Shown here: one piece after another, positions 17,322 through 25,537 of the stretch | Layout of the letters: each line of letters starts with the position of its first letter | Position numbering within the stretch: position 1 is the stretch's first letter | NCBI RefSeq assembly: GCF_944391105.1 | Contig: NZ_CALXSK010000045.1 | Span: 1 to 35,647 of the forward strand | Length of the DNA: 35,647 nucleotides | Origin: an uncultured Victivallis sp. | Lineage (GTDB): Bacteria; Verrucomicrobiota; Lentisphaeria; Victivallales; Victivallaceae | Direction: 5' to 3' | The notes under the pieces: model-generated | Seen by the model: the letters and a program-made list of their open reading frames with translations, nothing else | What the model was told of the DNA's origin: nothing | Databases searched by the model: none | Position numbers and translations under genes: made by a program

Positions 17322-17341
17322 AATATATCACAATATATCAC
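17322..17341. repeat. Two perfect tandem 10-bp repeats, candidate operator
   Basis: AATATATCAC occurs twice without a gap (17322-17331 and 17332-17341). It reads GTGATATATT on the other strand. A related AAATCACATT lies in inverted orientation at 17393-17402, inside the opposite promoter. Spacing by one helical turn suggests binding of a regulator on one DNA face, most simply the GntR protein encoded alongside. Confidence 0.55.
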
Positions 17342-17349
17342 TTTGTCAA
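17322..17349 (-). promoter_or_regulatory. GntR-gene promoter
   Basis: On the minus strand TTGACA (17349-17344) and TATATT (17327-17322) are 16 bp apart. The -10 box and spacer coincide with the tandem 10-bp repeats at 17322-17341, so a protein bound there would block this promoter (autoregulation is likely but inferred). Confidence 0.6.
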
Positions 17350-17385
17350 GAGAATTATTTTTAATTTATTTATCTAAAACAGAAC

Positions 17386-17414
17386 TTGACAATGTGATTT
17401 ATTTCTGGTATAAT
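17386..17414 (+). promoter_or_regulatory. Perfect-consensus extended -10 promoter for pseudopilin/glycosidase
   Basis: TTGACA (17386-17391) and TATAAT (17409-17414) are separated by exactly 17 bp, with TGG directly before the -10 box. Every consensus base is present. The 12-bp segment at 17385-17396 is an inverted copy (11 of 12) of 17339-17350 on the divergent promoter. Such a strong promoter would normally require a repressor, consistent with the adjacent GntR gene. Confidence 0.8.
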
Positions 17415-17458
17415 TATAAAAGAACAAATTCAACCGCAACCAAATATGAGGGACGGCA

Positions 17459-18151
17459 ATGAAAAAGAGATCGTTTACCTTGATAGAGCTCCTGGTAGTG
17501 ATTGCGATTATCGCCATTCTGGCGGGGATGCTGCTGCCCGCTTTGAACCAGGCGCGCAACAAAGCACGCGACATCAATTGCCTGAACAACCTCAGGCAGC
17601 TGACGCTCGGGACCATTCAGTATACCGATGCGAACAATGGAATTGTTCCGCCGCACTCCTACGGCGGGAATCCTGTCGATGCCACGTGGCTCGGTTTGAT
17701 CACGCCCTATGTCGGAGCCAACCAGAGCACGGAATCGAATTGCAACAGCTGGTTGACGAAAAACAGCAACGGGACATATCAGCCGGTTTCCAAACTGATG
17801 CTTTGTCCCGCCCGCGGCGCCGCCAGCGGCACGAAAAACGAACTGCTCCTGGACAATTACGGAATCAATTTCAATATGACCTATCAGGATGCGGAACATT
17901 CCAATACGATCAAAAGGCTCCGCCGTCCCTCGGAACGCTGTCTGCTGGGAGACAACTCCCGCATCACCTCGTCCTACAATTTTCCGATTCTCGAAGGAAA
18001 AAGCGATCTGTCCACCCGTCACTTCAACAATGCGGGCAGCAACATCGGTTACTGCGACGGCCACGCGTCGCCGTTGCGCAAGAACGATCTGCCGGATGGA
18101 CAGCACATCTACTTCTGGGGTCGCTATGCCCCCGGGAATTACGGGGAGTGA
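17459..18151 (+). CDS. Type II secretion pseudopilin-like protein (prepilin N-terminus, H-X-DG type)
   Basis: A 230-residue exported protein with a class III prepilin leader: a short basic start, then [20 protein letters not shown] with Glu at mature position 5, for cleavage and N-methylation by a prepilin peptidase. The globular part has GYCDGH near residue 200, preceded by RHFNNAGSN. This resembles the processing-associated H-X9-DG element of PVC-group proteins, but with eleven residues between His and Asp-Gly. Four cysteines lie in the body. GAGGG precedes the ATG and the perfect promoter at 17386-17414 drives it. The glycosidase follows after 52 bp in the same direction. These proteins are greatly expanded in Lentisphaerae and Planctomycetes; their roles are mostly unknown, with surface display or secretion of polysaccharide enzymes a common suggestion. 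Confidence 0.88.
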   Translation: MKKRSFTLIELLVVIAIIAILAGMLLPALNQARNKARDINCLNNLRQLTLGTIQYTDANNGIVPPHSYGGNPVDATWLGLITPYVGANQSTESNCNSWLTKNSNGTYQPVSKLMLCPARGAASGTKNELLLDNYGINFNMTYQDAEHSNTIKRLRRPSERCLLGDNSRITSSYNFPILEGKSDLSTRHFNNAGSNIGYCDGHASPLRKNDLPDGQHIYFWGRYAPGNYGE

Positions 18152-18203
18152 TTTCCCTTTTCCGCAACGAGTTCCATGAAATCCACAAAACGATGGTGCG
18201 AAT

Positions 18204-21200
18204 ATGAAAAAACTGATATCCACTCTGCTGTTCGGCGCATTCGCGCTCTCCGTCATGGCGGCGGAACTTTTCACCGACAACTTCCCCGGAGAGAAAATCG
18301 GCTCTCACTGGAGCGGGAGCGGCGGAACATTCTCCGTTGCGGACAACGCGCTTACGATCCGCTCCGAAAAGAGCAATCCGGTTCTCTATCTCAACGGGAA
18401 GAACTGGAAAAACTACCGGGTCACCCTGAATGTGACCCGGCCGACGGGTTCGCGTCTTGAGCTTTATGTGGGATGGCGCTATCCCGAATTCGTGAAGCTG
18501 GTCTTTTCGCCCCCCTACCCCGGAACGCTCAAGTTCATCACGGCCAAAGGCGAAACCGCCGCGGAATTCAACTACGCACAGAAAGTCGATGCCAAGTCTC
18601 CGCTCGCGATCGAAGTCGACGTTCTCGGGCGCAAGGTGATCTGCCGCATCAACGGGGTGGAAATCGGCACCTACGAAGCGCCCGCACCGGTCTACGGCTC
18701 GATCGCCCTCGGCGGCGAATGGAACTCGAATCTGCAGATCCGCAATCTCACGGTCACGCAGCTGGAAGCTCCGGCGGAGCCGAAGCCGCCGGTCGTCGAC
18801 CGCTTCACGCGGCCCGAGATCCGGAACGGAACCTTTTACGTCGACGGGAAACCCACCTTCATGCTCGGCGTGAATGATTCTCAGAACTTCTGGGAGTTCG
18901 GCAAGTTCAACGCCGAGCCGCCGTTCGCTCCGAACGACGTGTTCACGGACCTCATGAGCCGCGAGACCGCGAAGAAGATGGGATTCAACTCCCTGCACGT
19001 CCCGACCTCGGCCCGGCAGGCGGCGGACTCGTATCTGGAGGAGCTGAAACTCACTCCGGAGCAGGCCGACCAGCTGTTCGGGCTCGGCTACCCGCAACAC
19101 TGGAGCGAGCGGGCGCGACACCGGGAACGGGTCGCCGGAATACCACTCGTGGTCGATTACTCGGCGCTGCATCTCTTCACGATGCCGACACAGCGGGAAA
19201 GACTCCGGAAGGCAGGATTTCCCGCTGAATTTTATCACGACGGCGGATTCATGCCCTACGTGCCGGAAGTTCCGCTCGGCAGAGCGATCTACAACACCTA
19301 CTTCAGGGGCGGCGCCGAATACTGGCTCAACTACGGCAACTCGAATCCCTGGGTTTACGAACTCTTCAACGAAGTGCAGTGGTACCACTCCAAACACCTC
19401 GAAAACCGGAAACTTTTCGGCGAATGGCTTCGGAAAAAGTACGGCACGCTCGACCACCTCCGCGCGGTCTGGGGCGAGGAGACGCCCGCCTCGTTTGAAT
19501 CCGTCGTCGACCTGACCCCATGGAGCGGCAAGGCGATGAAGGCCGACTGGATGATGTTCCTCGGCGACCGTTTCGTCGAAGTATTCAACGACGGCAAAGC
19601 CGCGATTCAGAGCGTCGACCCGCGCCGCAGCAACGTCTACTTCGACATCGAAATCGCAGTTGCTTCGGTCTGGTATGAACAGAACGGCATCGATTATTAC
19701 AAACTCATGAAAGCCGCCGACCTCTTCGGCACCGAAGGGGGCATGCCGTTCGGCCTCTTCGCCGAAAGCGGCAAAAGCTATCTCGACGACGTGATGAACA
19801 ACTCGAAGATCAAAGTCATGTTCGTCAACGACCTTGCGCGCAGTTTCGCCGGCGACAAGCCGATCCTGAATCAGGAGGCCTATGTCAAGCGCACGCACGG
19901 CAAACTCGGCATCGTGCCGACCCGGCGCAGCGATTTCCCGACACTCTTCTGGTTCGAGGTGTTCCACAACTTCTCCGGTTCGCAGGTCTACTGCTGGTGG
20001 CAGGGCTACCGCAACAACGGCTGGAAAACGCTCGAAGACGCCCGCAAAACCACCAAAACCGTTCCCCCGGCACTGCTGAATCCCTACGCTTATCCGTTCG
20101 AGTCTCTGAAGGGATTCAAGGATTTCGAAACCGAGATCGGACGGCTCGCCGAAATCGCTCTGCCCTATCCCCGCGTCACGCAGGAGATCGGCATTCTCTA
20201 CTCTCTGCCGTCGGTCTGGCGGCAGCCGCACGCCGTGAGCGGGAATCAGAAATTCCCGTACCAGCAGAACTGCTTCCACTGGTACGATGCGTTCCTGCGC
20301 CGCCAGCTCCCGGTCGCGGTCATCACGGAACAGGAGCTCATCGAGCGCGGCCCCGGTTCCTTCAAGGTCATCGCCGTGCCGTATCCGTCGCATACGTTCG
20401 CCGAAACGCCGGAGAAACTGCGCGAATTCGCGAAAAACGGCGGCATCGTCCTCGTCGGGGAAGGCTCGATGAAATTCGATCCCTACGGCCGCGAACTCAA
20501 AAATTCGAAACTTTCCGGAAAAAACGTCCGGACCATTCCGGCCGGAATCCCCTCGGATGAACAGGCGAAAAGGTTGAATGCCGCCCTCGACGACGCGGGC
20601 TACCGTGCGCCTTTCCGAGTCACCTCCTCCGATGAAAAACTGCTCTCCGAACTCGAAGCGCGGGTCATCCGCCGCCCCGGGACCGATCTCTACTTCTTCT
20701 GCAACTGGGATTCGCGCACGGCGGGGACCGTCCAGTTCCATCCGGCCCGTCTCTCCGGAAACCGGATTTACGTAACTGACATGGTGCGCATGGCGCCGAT
20801 GCCCGCCCCCTCCGGCAAGCTGGAGTGGAGCGCCTCTGAACTCGCCGCCGGACTCCCGGTCGCGATTCCCTCCCAGGAACGCGTGCTCATCGCCGTCTCG
20901 ACCCAACCGTTCGCGGAGGCGACGAATGCACCGCTCACCGCCGAAGCCGTCCGTAAACTCGCCGCCGACGCAAAACAGTTCCTTGACGCCGAAAATGCGA
21001 AACTCGACCGGGAACTCACCGAAGTCGAAGCCGCCGAAAAAGCCGCCTTTCTCGCGGCCCGCAAGCCATACCCGGCCAATCCCCGCTCCTGTGTTCCGCT
21101 CGATCTTTCCGACACGGCAAACATGGGATTCCGCGATGACGCGGCAGGAGACCGCAAAGGCGGCTGGACCGATCAGGGGGCGATGGATTTCCGTGAATTC

Positions 21201-21665
21201 CCGACTGGGAAGCAGACATTTGCGGGCGTTCCGTTTCAGGTGATCGACCCCGCCGGAAACGACGGAAAAAGCTGTATCGTCCTCGCAGGAACCGTCAAAT
21301 ATTTCCCGCAGGAATCAGCGGACATCAAAGTCGGCGGCCTCGTGAAGAATCTTTACTTCCTCCACACCGCCGCCTGGGGAGGACAGAAGGGCAGACAGTT
21401 CGAATACCGCGTCACCTATAAGGACGGAACCACGGCTGTCATCCCGGTCAACGGCGGCAGCGAGTGCGCCGACTGGGTCGGCAACACACCGATTTCGAAC
21501 GGCAGCATCGTCGCCGAAACCGCCAAGCCGAACGGCGTCAAAATCGGCGCCTACGTGACAAGCTGGAAGAATCCGCACCCGGATAAGCCGGTTCAATCGA
21601 TCAAAGCGGTTTCCGCCGCGGCCGACGCCGTGCCGATCATCATCGCCATCACCGCCGAACGGTGA
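18204..21665 (+). CDS. Secreted multidomain glycoside hydrolase (GH42-like, clan GH-A)
   Basis: A 1153-residue secreted enzyme. Residues 1-20 are a signal peptide (basic start, hydrophobic core, cleavage near VMA-A). Residues ~20-190 form a LamG/DUF1080-like beta-sandwich, likely sugar binding. A TIM barrel of beta-galactosidase type spans ~200-630. The probable acid/base is Glu390 in WVYELFNEVQW, and the probable nucleophile is Glu558 in LNQEAYV. Residues ~640-800 resemble the GH42 trimerisation (class I amidotransferase-like) domain. A short charged helix follows (~915-960), then a C-terminal beta domain. The substrate is not certain; beta-galactoside or a related plant/host glycan is likely. 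The ribosome binding site is weak; it is probably co-transcribed with the pseudopilin. Its last 20 codons are duplicated at 23706-23766. Confidence 0.78.
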   Translation: MKKLISTLLFGAFALSVMAAELFTDNFPGEKIGSHWSGSGGTFSVADNALTIRSEKSNPVLYLNGKNWKNYRVTLNVTRPTGSRLELYVGWRYPEFVKLVFSPPYPGTLKFITAKGETAAEFNYAQKVDAKSPLAIEVDVLGRKVICRINGVEIGTYEAPAPVYGSIALGGEWNSNLQIRNLTVTQLEAPAEPKPPVVDRFTRPEIRNGTFYVDGKPTFMLGVNDSQNFWEFGKFNAEPPFAPNDVFTDLMSRETAKKMGFNSLHVPTSARQAADSYLEELKLTPEQADQLFGLGYPQHWSERARHRERVAGIPLVVDYSALHLFTMPTQRERLRKAGFPAEFYHDGGFMPYVPEVPLGRAIYNTYFRGGAEYWLNYGNSNPWVYELFNEVQWYHSKHLENRKLFGEWLRKKYGTLDHLRAVWGEETPASFESVVDLTPWSGKAMKADWMMFLGDRFVEVFNDGKAAIQSVDPRRSNVYFDIEIAVASVWYEQNGIDYYKLMKAADLFGTEGGMPFGLFAESGKSYLDDVMNNSKIKVMFVNDLARSFAGDKPILNQEAYVKRTHGKLGIVPTRRSDFPTLFWFEVFHNFSGSQVYCWWQGYRNNGWKTLEDARKTTKTVPPALLNPYAYPFESLKGFKDFETEIGRLAEIALPYPRVTQEIGILYSLPSVWRQPHAVSGNQKFPYQQNCFHWYDAFLRRQLPVAVITEQELIERGPGSFKVIAVPYPSHTFAETPEKLREFAKNGGIVLVGEGSMKFDPYGRELKNSKLSGKNVRTIPAGIPSDEQAKRLNAALDDAGYRAPFRVTSSDEKLLSELEARVIRRPGTDLYFFCNWDSRTAGTVQFHPARLSGNRIYVTDMVRMAPMPAPSGKLEWSASELAAGLPVAIPSQERVLIAVSTQPFAEATNAPLTAEAVRKLAADAKQFLDAENAKLDRELTEVEAAEKAAFLAARKPYPANPRSCVPLDLSDTANMGFRDDAAGDRKGGWTDQGAMDFREFPTGKQTFAGVPFQVIDPAGNDGKSCIVLAGTVKYFPQESADIKVGGLVKNLYFLHTAAWGGQKGRQFEYRVTYKDGTTAVIPVNGGSECADWVGNTPISNGSIVAETAKPNGVKIGAYVTSWKNPHPDKPVQSIKAVSAAADAVPIIIAITAER

Positions 21666-21788
21666 CGTTACGCCCCGGCTTCGCAGCCGGAGCTTATTCA
21701 CAGCTCAGAATACGCAAAAGCCGCCCCGCACGATACGGGACGGCTTTTTCAACGCACAACCGGAACGGTTATTTGAAGACCAGCACGC
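21604..21788. repeat. Duplicated segment, left copy (glycosidase 3' end/terminator/gpmI 3' end)
   Basis: Matches 23706-23881 with about 95% identity plus one 9-bp difference. The left copy keeps a small CCGGCT-TCGC-AGCCGG hairpin (from about 21675) that the right copy lacks. It covers the last 20 codons of the glycosidase, the terminator, and the last few codons of gpmI on the other strand. Confidence 0.92.
21716..21749. terminator. Bidirectional intrinsic terminator after the glycosidase
   Basis: AAAAGCCG...CCCG pairs with CGGG-A-CGGCTTTTT across a short CACGATA loop. A's on one side and T's on the other make it usable from both strands. It ends the glycosidase mRNA and formerly the gpmI copy facing it. 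Confidence 0.85.
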
Positions 21789-21973
21789 CCGCCTTCTTCG
21801 CCTCCTCGACCATCGCCTTCAGGTGATTGATGTTGCTGTGAACGTCGAATCGTGCAACTTCACATTTTCGACGAGTTTCTTCCAGACGTCTCCGGCGAAG
21901 AGTTTCTTCGACGTGACCGCTTCCTCGACCAGCTTCGCGCCCTGCGAGAAAACCCGGCCGCTGTCGATCGCGG
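21769..21973 (-). pseudogene. gpmI remnant with two internal deletions
   Basis: This fragment matches the functional gpmI gene in three blocks: its 3' terminus (23862-23881), then 25057-25113, then 25148-25275. The first junction falls in the shared sequence CACGC, removing about 1.2 kb. The second removes 34 bp and breaks the frame. The reading ends ...VHSNINHLKAMVEEAKKAGV joined directly to the normal C-terminus LVFK. Upstream of 21973 similarity stops abruptly. It is a decayed copy that cannot encode an enzyme; the intact gene is at 23862-25514. Confidence 0.88.
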
Positions 21974-22094
21974 GGTTGGTTTTCCAGACAAGGTAATTCC
22001 GATTCCAGAATTGGCAAATGAAACAGGACAATATTTTACATTTCCGCCATCACCCCATATTCGGAACGAGATATGCAAAAACCCTTTTTTTTTC

Positions 22095-22132
22095 TCCGGA
22101 AACCTTGTTTTCCGGATGAACCTGAGTATAGT
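22095..22132 (+). promoter_or_regulatory. Candidate SGNH promoter with inverted repeat
   Basis: TTGTTT (22105-22110) and TATAGT (22127-22132), spacer 16, lie 45 bp before the SGNH start. The -35 box is embedded in a perfect inverted repeat, TCCGGAAA (22095-22102) / TTTCCGGA (22109-22116), a possible operator. It is not a terminator for the plus strand because the T run precedes the hairpin. Confidence 0.4.
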
Positions 22133-22176
22133 TTATATTCCGATACCTCAACAAAACAAAGGAACGGTACCACATC

Positions 22177-23286
22177 ATGCCGAAGACCAGAAAACAAATG
22201 GACATTTCCAGAATCGACCGGAATTTCTCCGCTCCCGGAATCGGGGATTTCAAAGTGTTTTACACCGATGTGAAAAAAGCTCCCTTTGTCATTGAAGGTC
22301 TGCCGTGGTTCAGGCAGAATCACTCCGCCTATTACCGCATTCCCCGGGAACTGACGCAGGAAGAAACCAATGAAGGGATAATAGCCTTGTCCAATCATAC
22401 CGCGGGAGTCTGTGTCCGTTTCCGTTCCGATTCACCAGTGATCACGGTACGTGCGAAACTGGCATATTCCTCCGATATGAATCACATGCCGCGCGCGGGC
22501 AGCGCGGGATTTGATTCCTACTGCACGCCGGACGGCGGAAAACAGTGTTACAACAAAACCGTCCAGCCGAACCGCGACCAGATCGACATCGAAGCACTGC
22601 TCGGCATAAATCCCGGAAAAGGAATGTGCGACTGGCTGATCAATTTCCCTCTCTACGGAGGAGTGGAGACCGTTGAAATCGGCATTGTCAAAGGCTGCCG
22701 ACTGGAAGGTGCGACCCCCCACAAGGTCAAAGATCCTGTTCTGTTTTACGGGTCCTCCATCACGCAGGGAGGATGCGCATCCCGTCCCGGCAACGCCTAT
22801 ACCTCCATGCTCTGCCGTGCGGTGGACGCGCCGCAGATCAATCTCGGCTTTTCCGGTTCTGCGCGCGGGGAGGAGGCGCTGGCAAAAGCCATCGGGCAGC
22901 TGAAACTCTCGGCGTTTATTTACGATTACGACCACAATACCCCCAGTGCAGACCACCTGAAAAAGACCCATGAAAAATTTTTCCGCATTGTCCGGGAACT
23001 GCAGCCGGAACTGCCGATAGTCATGCTTTCCATGTGTGATTATAAGGATACTCCGGACTGCAACCAGCGGCGGGAAATCATCCGGACAACTTACCGGAAC
23101 GCGGTGAACGGCGGCGACCGGAATGTGTATTTCATCGATGGAGAAACCCTGTTCGGGAGGAAAATGCGCGACGCATGCACGGTGGACGGCTGTCATCCGA
23201 ACGATCTGGGATTCTACCGGATGTATAAACATGTCCTGCCGGTTCTGAAAAAAATCGTAAGGAAAAATCCGCGAAAAGGAGTTTGA
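22177..23286 (+). CDS. SGNH/GDSL hydrolase with GxDLY-type N-terminal domain
   Basis: A 369-residue cytoplasmic esterase-like protein. Residues ~30-175 form a beta-rich N-terminal domain with a GFDSY element, a variant of the GxDLY motif that names this domain. The SGNH domain follows: block I FYGSSITQGG (Ser nucleophile, about residue 192), block II LGFSGSARG (Gly), block III DYDHNTP (Asn), and DGCHPNDLGFYRM supplying the Asp-x-x-His. All four blocks are present. Relatives are thought to deacetylate polysaccharides, but the substrate here is unknown and there is no signal peptide. AAGGA precedes the ATG. Base composition is visibly more AT-rich than in neighbouring genes (27 G+C in the 60 bases from 22921). 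It lies between two copies of a duplicated segment, so it is probably acquired. Confidence 0.85.
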   Translation: MPKTRKQMDISRIDRNFSAPGIGDFKVFYTDVKKAPFVIEGLPWFRQNHSAYYRIPRELTQEETNEGIIALSNHTAGVCVRFRSDSPVITVRAKLAYSSDMNHMPRAGSAGFDSYCTPDGGKQCYNKTVQPNRDQIDIEALLGINPGKGMCDWLINFPLYGGVETVEIGIVKGCRLEGATPHKVKDPVLFYGSSITQGGCASRPGNAYTSMLCRAVDAPQINLGFSGSARGEEALAKAIGQLKLSAFIYDYDHNTPSADHLKKTHEKFFRIVRELQPELPIVMLSMCDYKDTPDCNQRREIIRTTYRNAVNGGDRNVYFIDGETLFGRKMRDACTVDGCHPNDLGFYRMYKHVLPVLKKIVRKNPRKGV

Positions 23287-23297
23287 GAGAGGAGAAA

Positions 23298-23705
23298 ATG
23301 GACTTCCGAGACTCTTACTCGTCAGAAATTCGATATGCGGCTGCGTGATCTGGAAATCAAATATCGCACGATTCCACAGGAAAAAGCACAGATGAGGGAA
23401 GAGCTGGAAGCCGCGGCAGCCGTGGTCCGGCAGGCAAAAGAGCAATTGCAGAATGTGAAGCGTTCCATCCGGGAAACCCGGTCCGCCATTGCCGGGATGA
23501 ATGACAAGATCAGAAAAACCGAGCGCAGTCCACAATGGTCAGGAAAACGCGGAATATCAGGCAATGCCTGCCGATATTGAAGCCACCGGGACACGTATCT
23601 CCGAACAGGAAACAAGAGAAATTGAACTGTATGACGAACAGGAGAATGCCAGAAAGAACCTTCTGAACGCGAAAGGAGGACTATTCCGCGGCGGAACGTG
23701 CGGAG
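23298..23705 (+). pseudogene. Frameshifted, truncated zinc-ribbon coiled-coil protein
   Basis: GAGAGGAG sits in front of ATG 23298, but that frame stops after 16 codons. One frame over, from about 23311, reads LTRQKFDMRLRDLEIKYRTI and a long coiled coil ending near 23525. The reading then continues in another frame (EYQAMPADIEATGTRISEQE...) up to 23700. Together the pieces resemble the coiled-coil part of bacterial C4-type zinc-ribbon proteins (CT398/CdsZ-like). At least two frameshifts and loss of the C-terminal zinc ribbon, replaced by the duplicated glycosidase tail, make it non-functional. The family call is moderate; the broken reading frame is clear. Confidence 0.65.
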
Positions 23706-23881
23706 AAGCGGTTTCCGCCGCGGCCGACGCCGTGCCGATCATCATCGCCATCACCGCCGAACGGTGACGTTACGCCCCGGCTGAACTTATTCACAGCTCA
23801 GAATACGCAAAAGCCGCCCCGCACGACACGGGACGGCTTTTTCAACGCATAACCGGAACGGTTATTTGAAGACCAGCACGC
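23706..23881. repeat. Duplicated segment, right copy
   Basis: Right copy of 21604-21788. It begins with the final 20 glycosidase codons fused in frame behind the zinc-ribbon remnant, continues through the terminator, and runs into the 3' end of intact gpmI. It lacks 9 bp of the hairpin present in the left copy. Confidence 0.92.
23809..23842. terminator. Intrinsic terminator after gpmI (second copy)
   Basis: Same AAAAGCCG...CGGCTTTTT hairpin as at 21716-21749, with one loop base changed. It lies about 20 bp past the gpmI stop on the minus strand and would end the lpxA-gpmI mRNA. Confidence 0.85.
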
Positions 23882-25514
23882 TCGGGTCGTACCCCTCCGG
23901 CGCCTCGTAACCGAGCAGCTCGATGCAGGTCGCCGCCAGCGAACTGATGCCAAGCCCCTCGCGCAGCTCCGGCTTGTACTCGCCCTTCGACTCCGGATCG
24001 AAGATGATGCATGGAACCGGATTCAGCGAATGACTCGTCTTGCGCGCCGGAACACCGTTCTTGTCGAGCTTCACGTTGCCCTTCTTATCATGCTCAAGCA
24101 TGTCGTCGGCGTTGCCGTGGTCGGCGCTGATGACCAGTACGCCGCCGGCCTTCTCGATCGCCTCCTTGATCCGCGCGAGGCAGAGATCGAGCGACTCCAT
24201 CGCCACAATGACCGCCTCCATGCTCCCCGTGTGTCCGACCATGTCGCCGTTCGGGAAATTCAACCGGATCATACCGTATTTGCCGCTGCCGATCGCCTCG
24301 ACCACCCGGTCGGTGATCTGCGCGCACTTCATCCACGGACGCTGTTCGAACGGAACAATGTCGGAACGGATCTCCTCGTAGTCATCGAGCGTCTCGCTGA
24401 ACTTCCCGGAGCGGTTGCCGTTGAAGAAGTAGGTCACATGGCCGAATTTCTGCGTCTCGCTGACCGCAAGCTGCGAAACCCCTGTCGCACAGAGATATTC
24501 ATCCATCGTGCGGTCGATCTCGGGCGGATTCACGAGGTAGAGCTTCGGCGCATGCAGATCGCCGTCGTACTCCATCATGCCCGCGTACATCACATCCGGC
24601 CGCACACCGCGGTCGAACTCAGCGAGTTCGTCTGCCTCGAACGCCTTTGTGATCTCAAGCGCCCGGTCGCCGCGGAAGTTGAAGAAGATCACCGAATCGT
24701 GATCGTGCATCGCCCCGACCGGCGTCTTCCCGTCATCGGAAATCACGAACGGCGGCAGATCCTGGTCGATCGCTCCCGTGCGTTTGCGCAGTTCCTCAAC
24801 CGCCTCATGCGCACTCTTGAACATCTCGCCGTTGCCGTGCACGTGGATCTCCCACCCCTTGCGGACCATGTCCCAGTTCGCGCCGTAGCGGTCCATCGTG
24901 ATGACCATGCGGCCGCCGCCGGAGGCGATCCGCGCATCGAAAGAGCTGTCGTTCAGCCCCGCAAGAAACTCCTCGAACGGATCGATGTAATCGAACGCGG
25001 AGGTCTCGGGAACATCGCGGCCGTCGAGCAGCGCATGGATCCGGACATGTTTCACGCCCGCCTTCTTCGCCTCCTCGACCATCGCCTTCAGGTGATTGAT
25101 GTTGCTGTGGACGTTGCCGTCCGAGAAAAGCCCGAGAAAATGCAGCGTCGAATCGTGCGACTTCACATTTTCGACGAGTTTCTTCCAGACGTCGCCGGCG
25201 AAGAGCTTCTTCGACGTGACAGCCTCTTCGACCAGCTTCGCTCCCTGCGAGAAAACCCGGCCGCAGCCGATCGCGTTGTGCCCGACCTCGCTGTTGCCCA
25301 TGTCCGCGTCGGAAGGCATGCCGACCGCCGTTCCGTGCGCCTTGAGTTTCGTGGTCGGGCAGCTCGCCATCAGACCGTCGAGCACCGGCGTGCGCGCCAG
25401 TTTCACGGCGTCTCCGTCGGCGTATTTGCCGAAACCGACCCCGTCGAGAATGCAGAGCACCACGGGTCCGCGGCGCGGCGTGAATTCCGGATTCTTCTTC
25501 AATGCTTCCAACAT
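23862..25514 (-). CDS. gpmI: 2,3-bisphosphoglycerate-independent phosphoglycerate mutase
   Basis: The manganese-dependent iPGM (550 residues) interconverts 3- and 2-phosphoglycerate in glycolysis. Metal and catalytic motifs are present: ILDGVGFGK at the N-terminus, the phosphoserine site MGNSEVGHNAIG (about residue 74), LLDGRDVPE, RLNFPNGDMVGHTGSM and ISADHGNADDM. SHSLNPVPCI lies near the C-terminus. It is slightly longer than typical bacterial enzymes (about 510-520), mainly from an N-terminal extension. GAGGAG precedes the ATG. It lies 23 bp downstream of lpxA in the same direction. A deleted copy of this gene is at 21769-21973. Confidence 0.95.
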   Translation of the reverse strand: MLEALKKNPEFTPRRGPVVLCILDGVGFGKYADGDAVKLARTPVLDGLMASCPTTKLKAHGTAVGMPSDADMGNSEVGHNAIGCGRVFSQGAKLVEEAVTSKKLFAGDVWKKLVENVKSHDSTLHFLGLFSDGNVHSNINHLKAMVEEAKKAGVKHVRIHALLDGRDVPETSAFDYIDPFEEFLAGLNDSSFDARIASGGGRMVITMDRYGANWDMVRKGWEIHVHGNGEMFKSAHEAVEELRKRTGAIDQDLPPFVISDDGKTPVGAMHDHDSVIFFNFRGDRALEITKAFEADELAEFDRGVRPDVMYAGMMEYDGDLHAPKLYLVNPPEIDRTMDEYLCATGVSQLAVSETQKFGHVTYFFNGNRSGKFSETLDDYEEIRSDIVPFEQRPWMKCAQITDRVVEAIGSGKYGMIRLNFPNGDMVGHTGSMEAVIVAMESLDLCLARIKEAIEKAGGVLVISADHGNADDMLEHDKKGNVKLDKNGVPARKTSHSLNPVPCIIFDPESKGEYKPELREGLGISSLAATCIELLGYEAPEGYDPSVLVFK

Positions 25515-25537
25515 AATGATAAACTCCTCAAATCAAT

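Noticed and set aside
18024..20906. 960-codon frame opposite the glycosidase
   Set aside because: Antisense shadow of a clear coding gene; no motifs.
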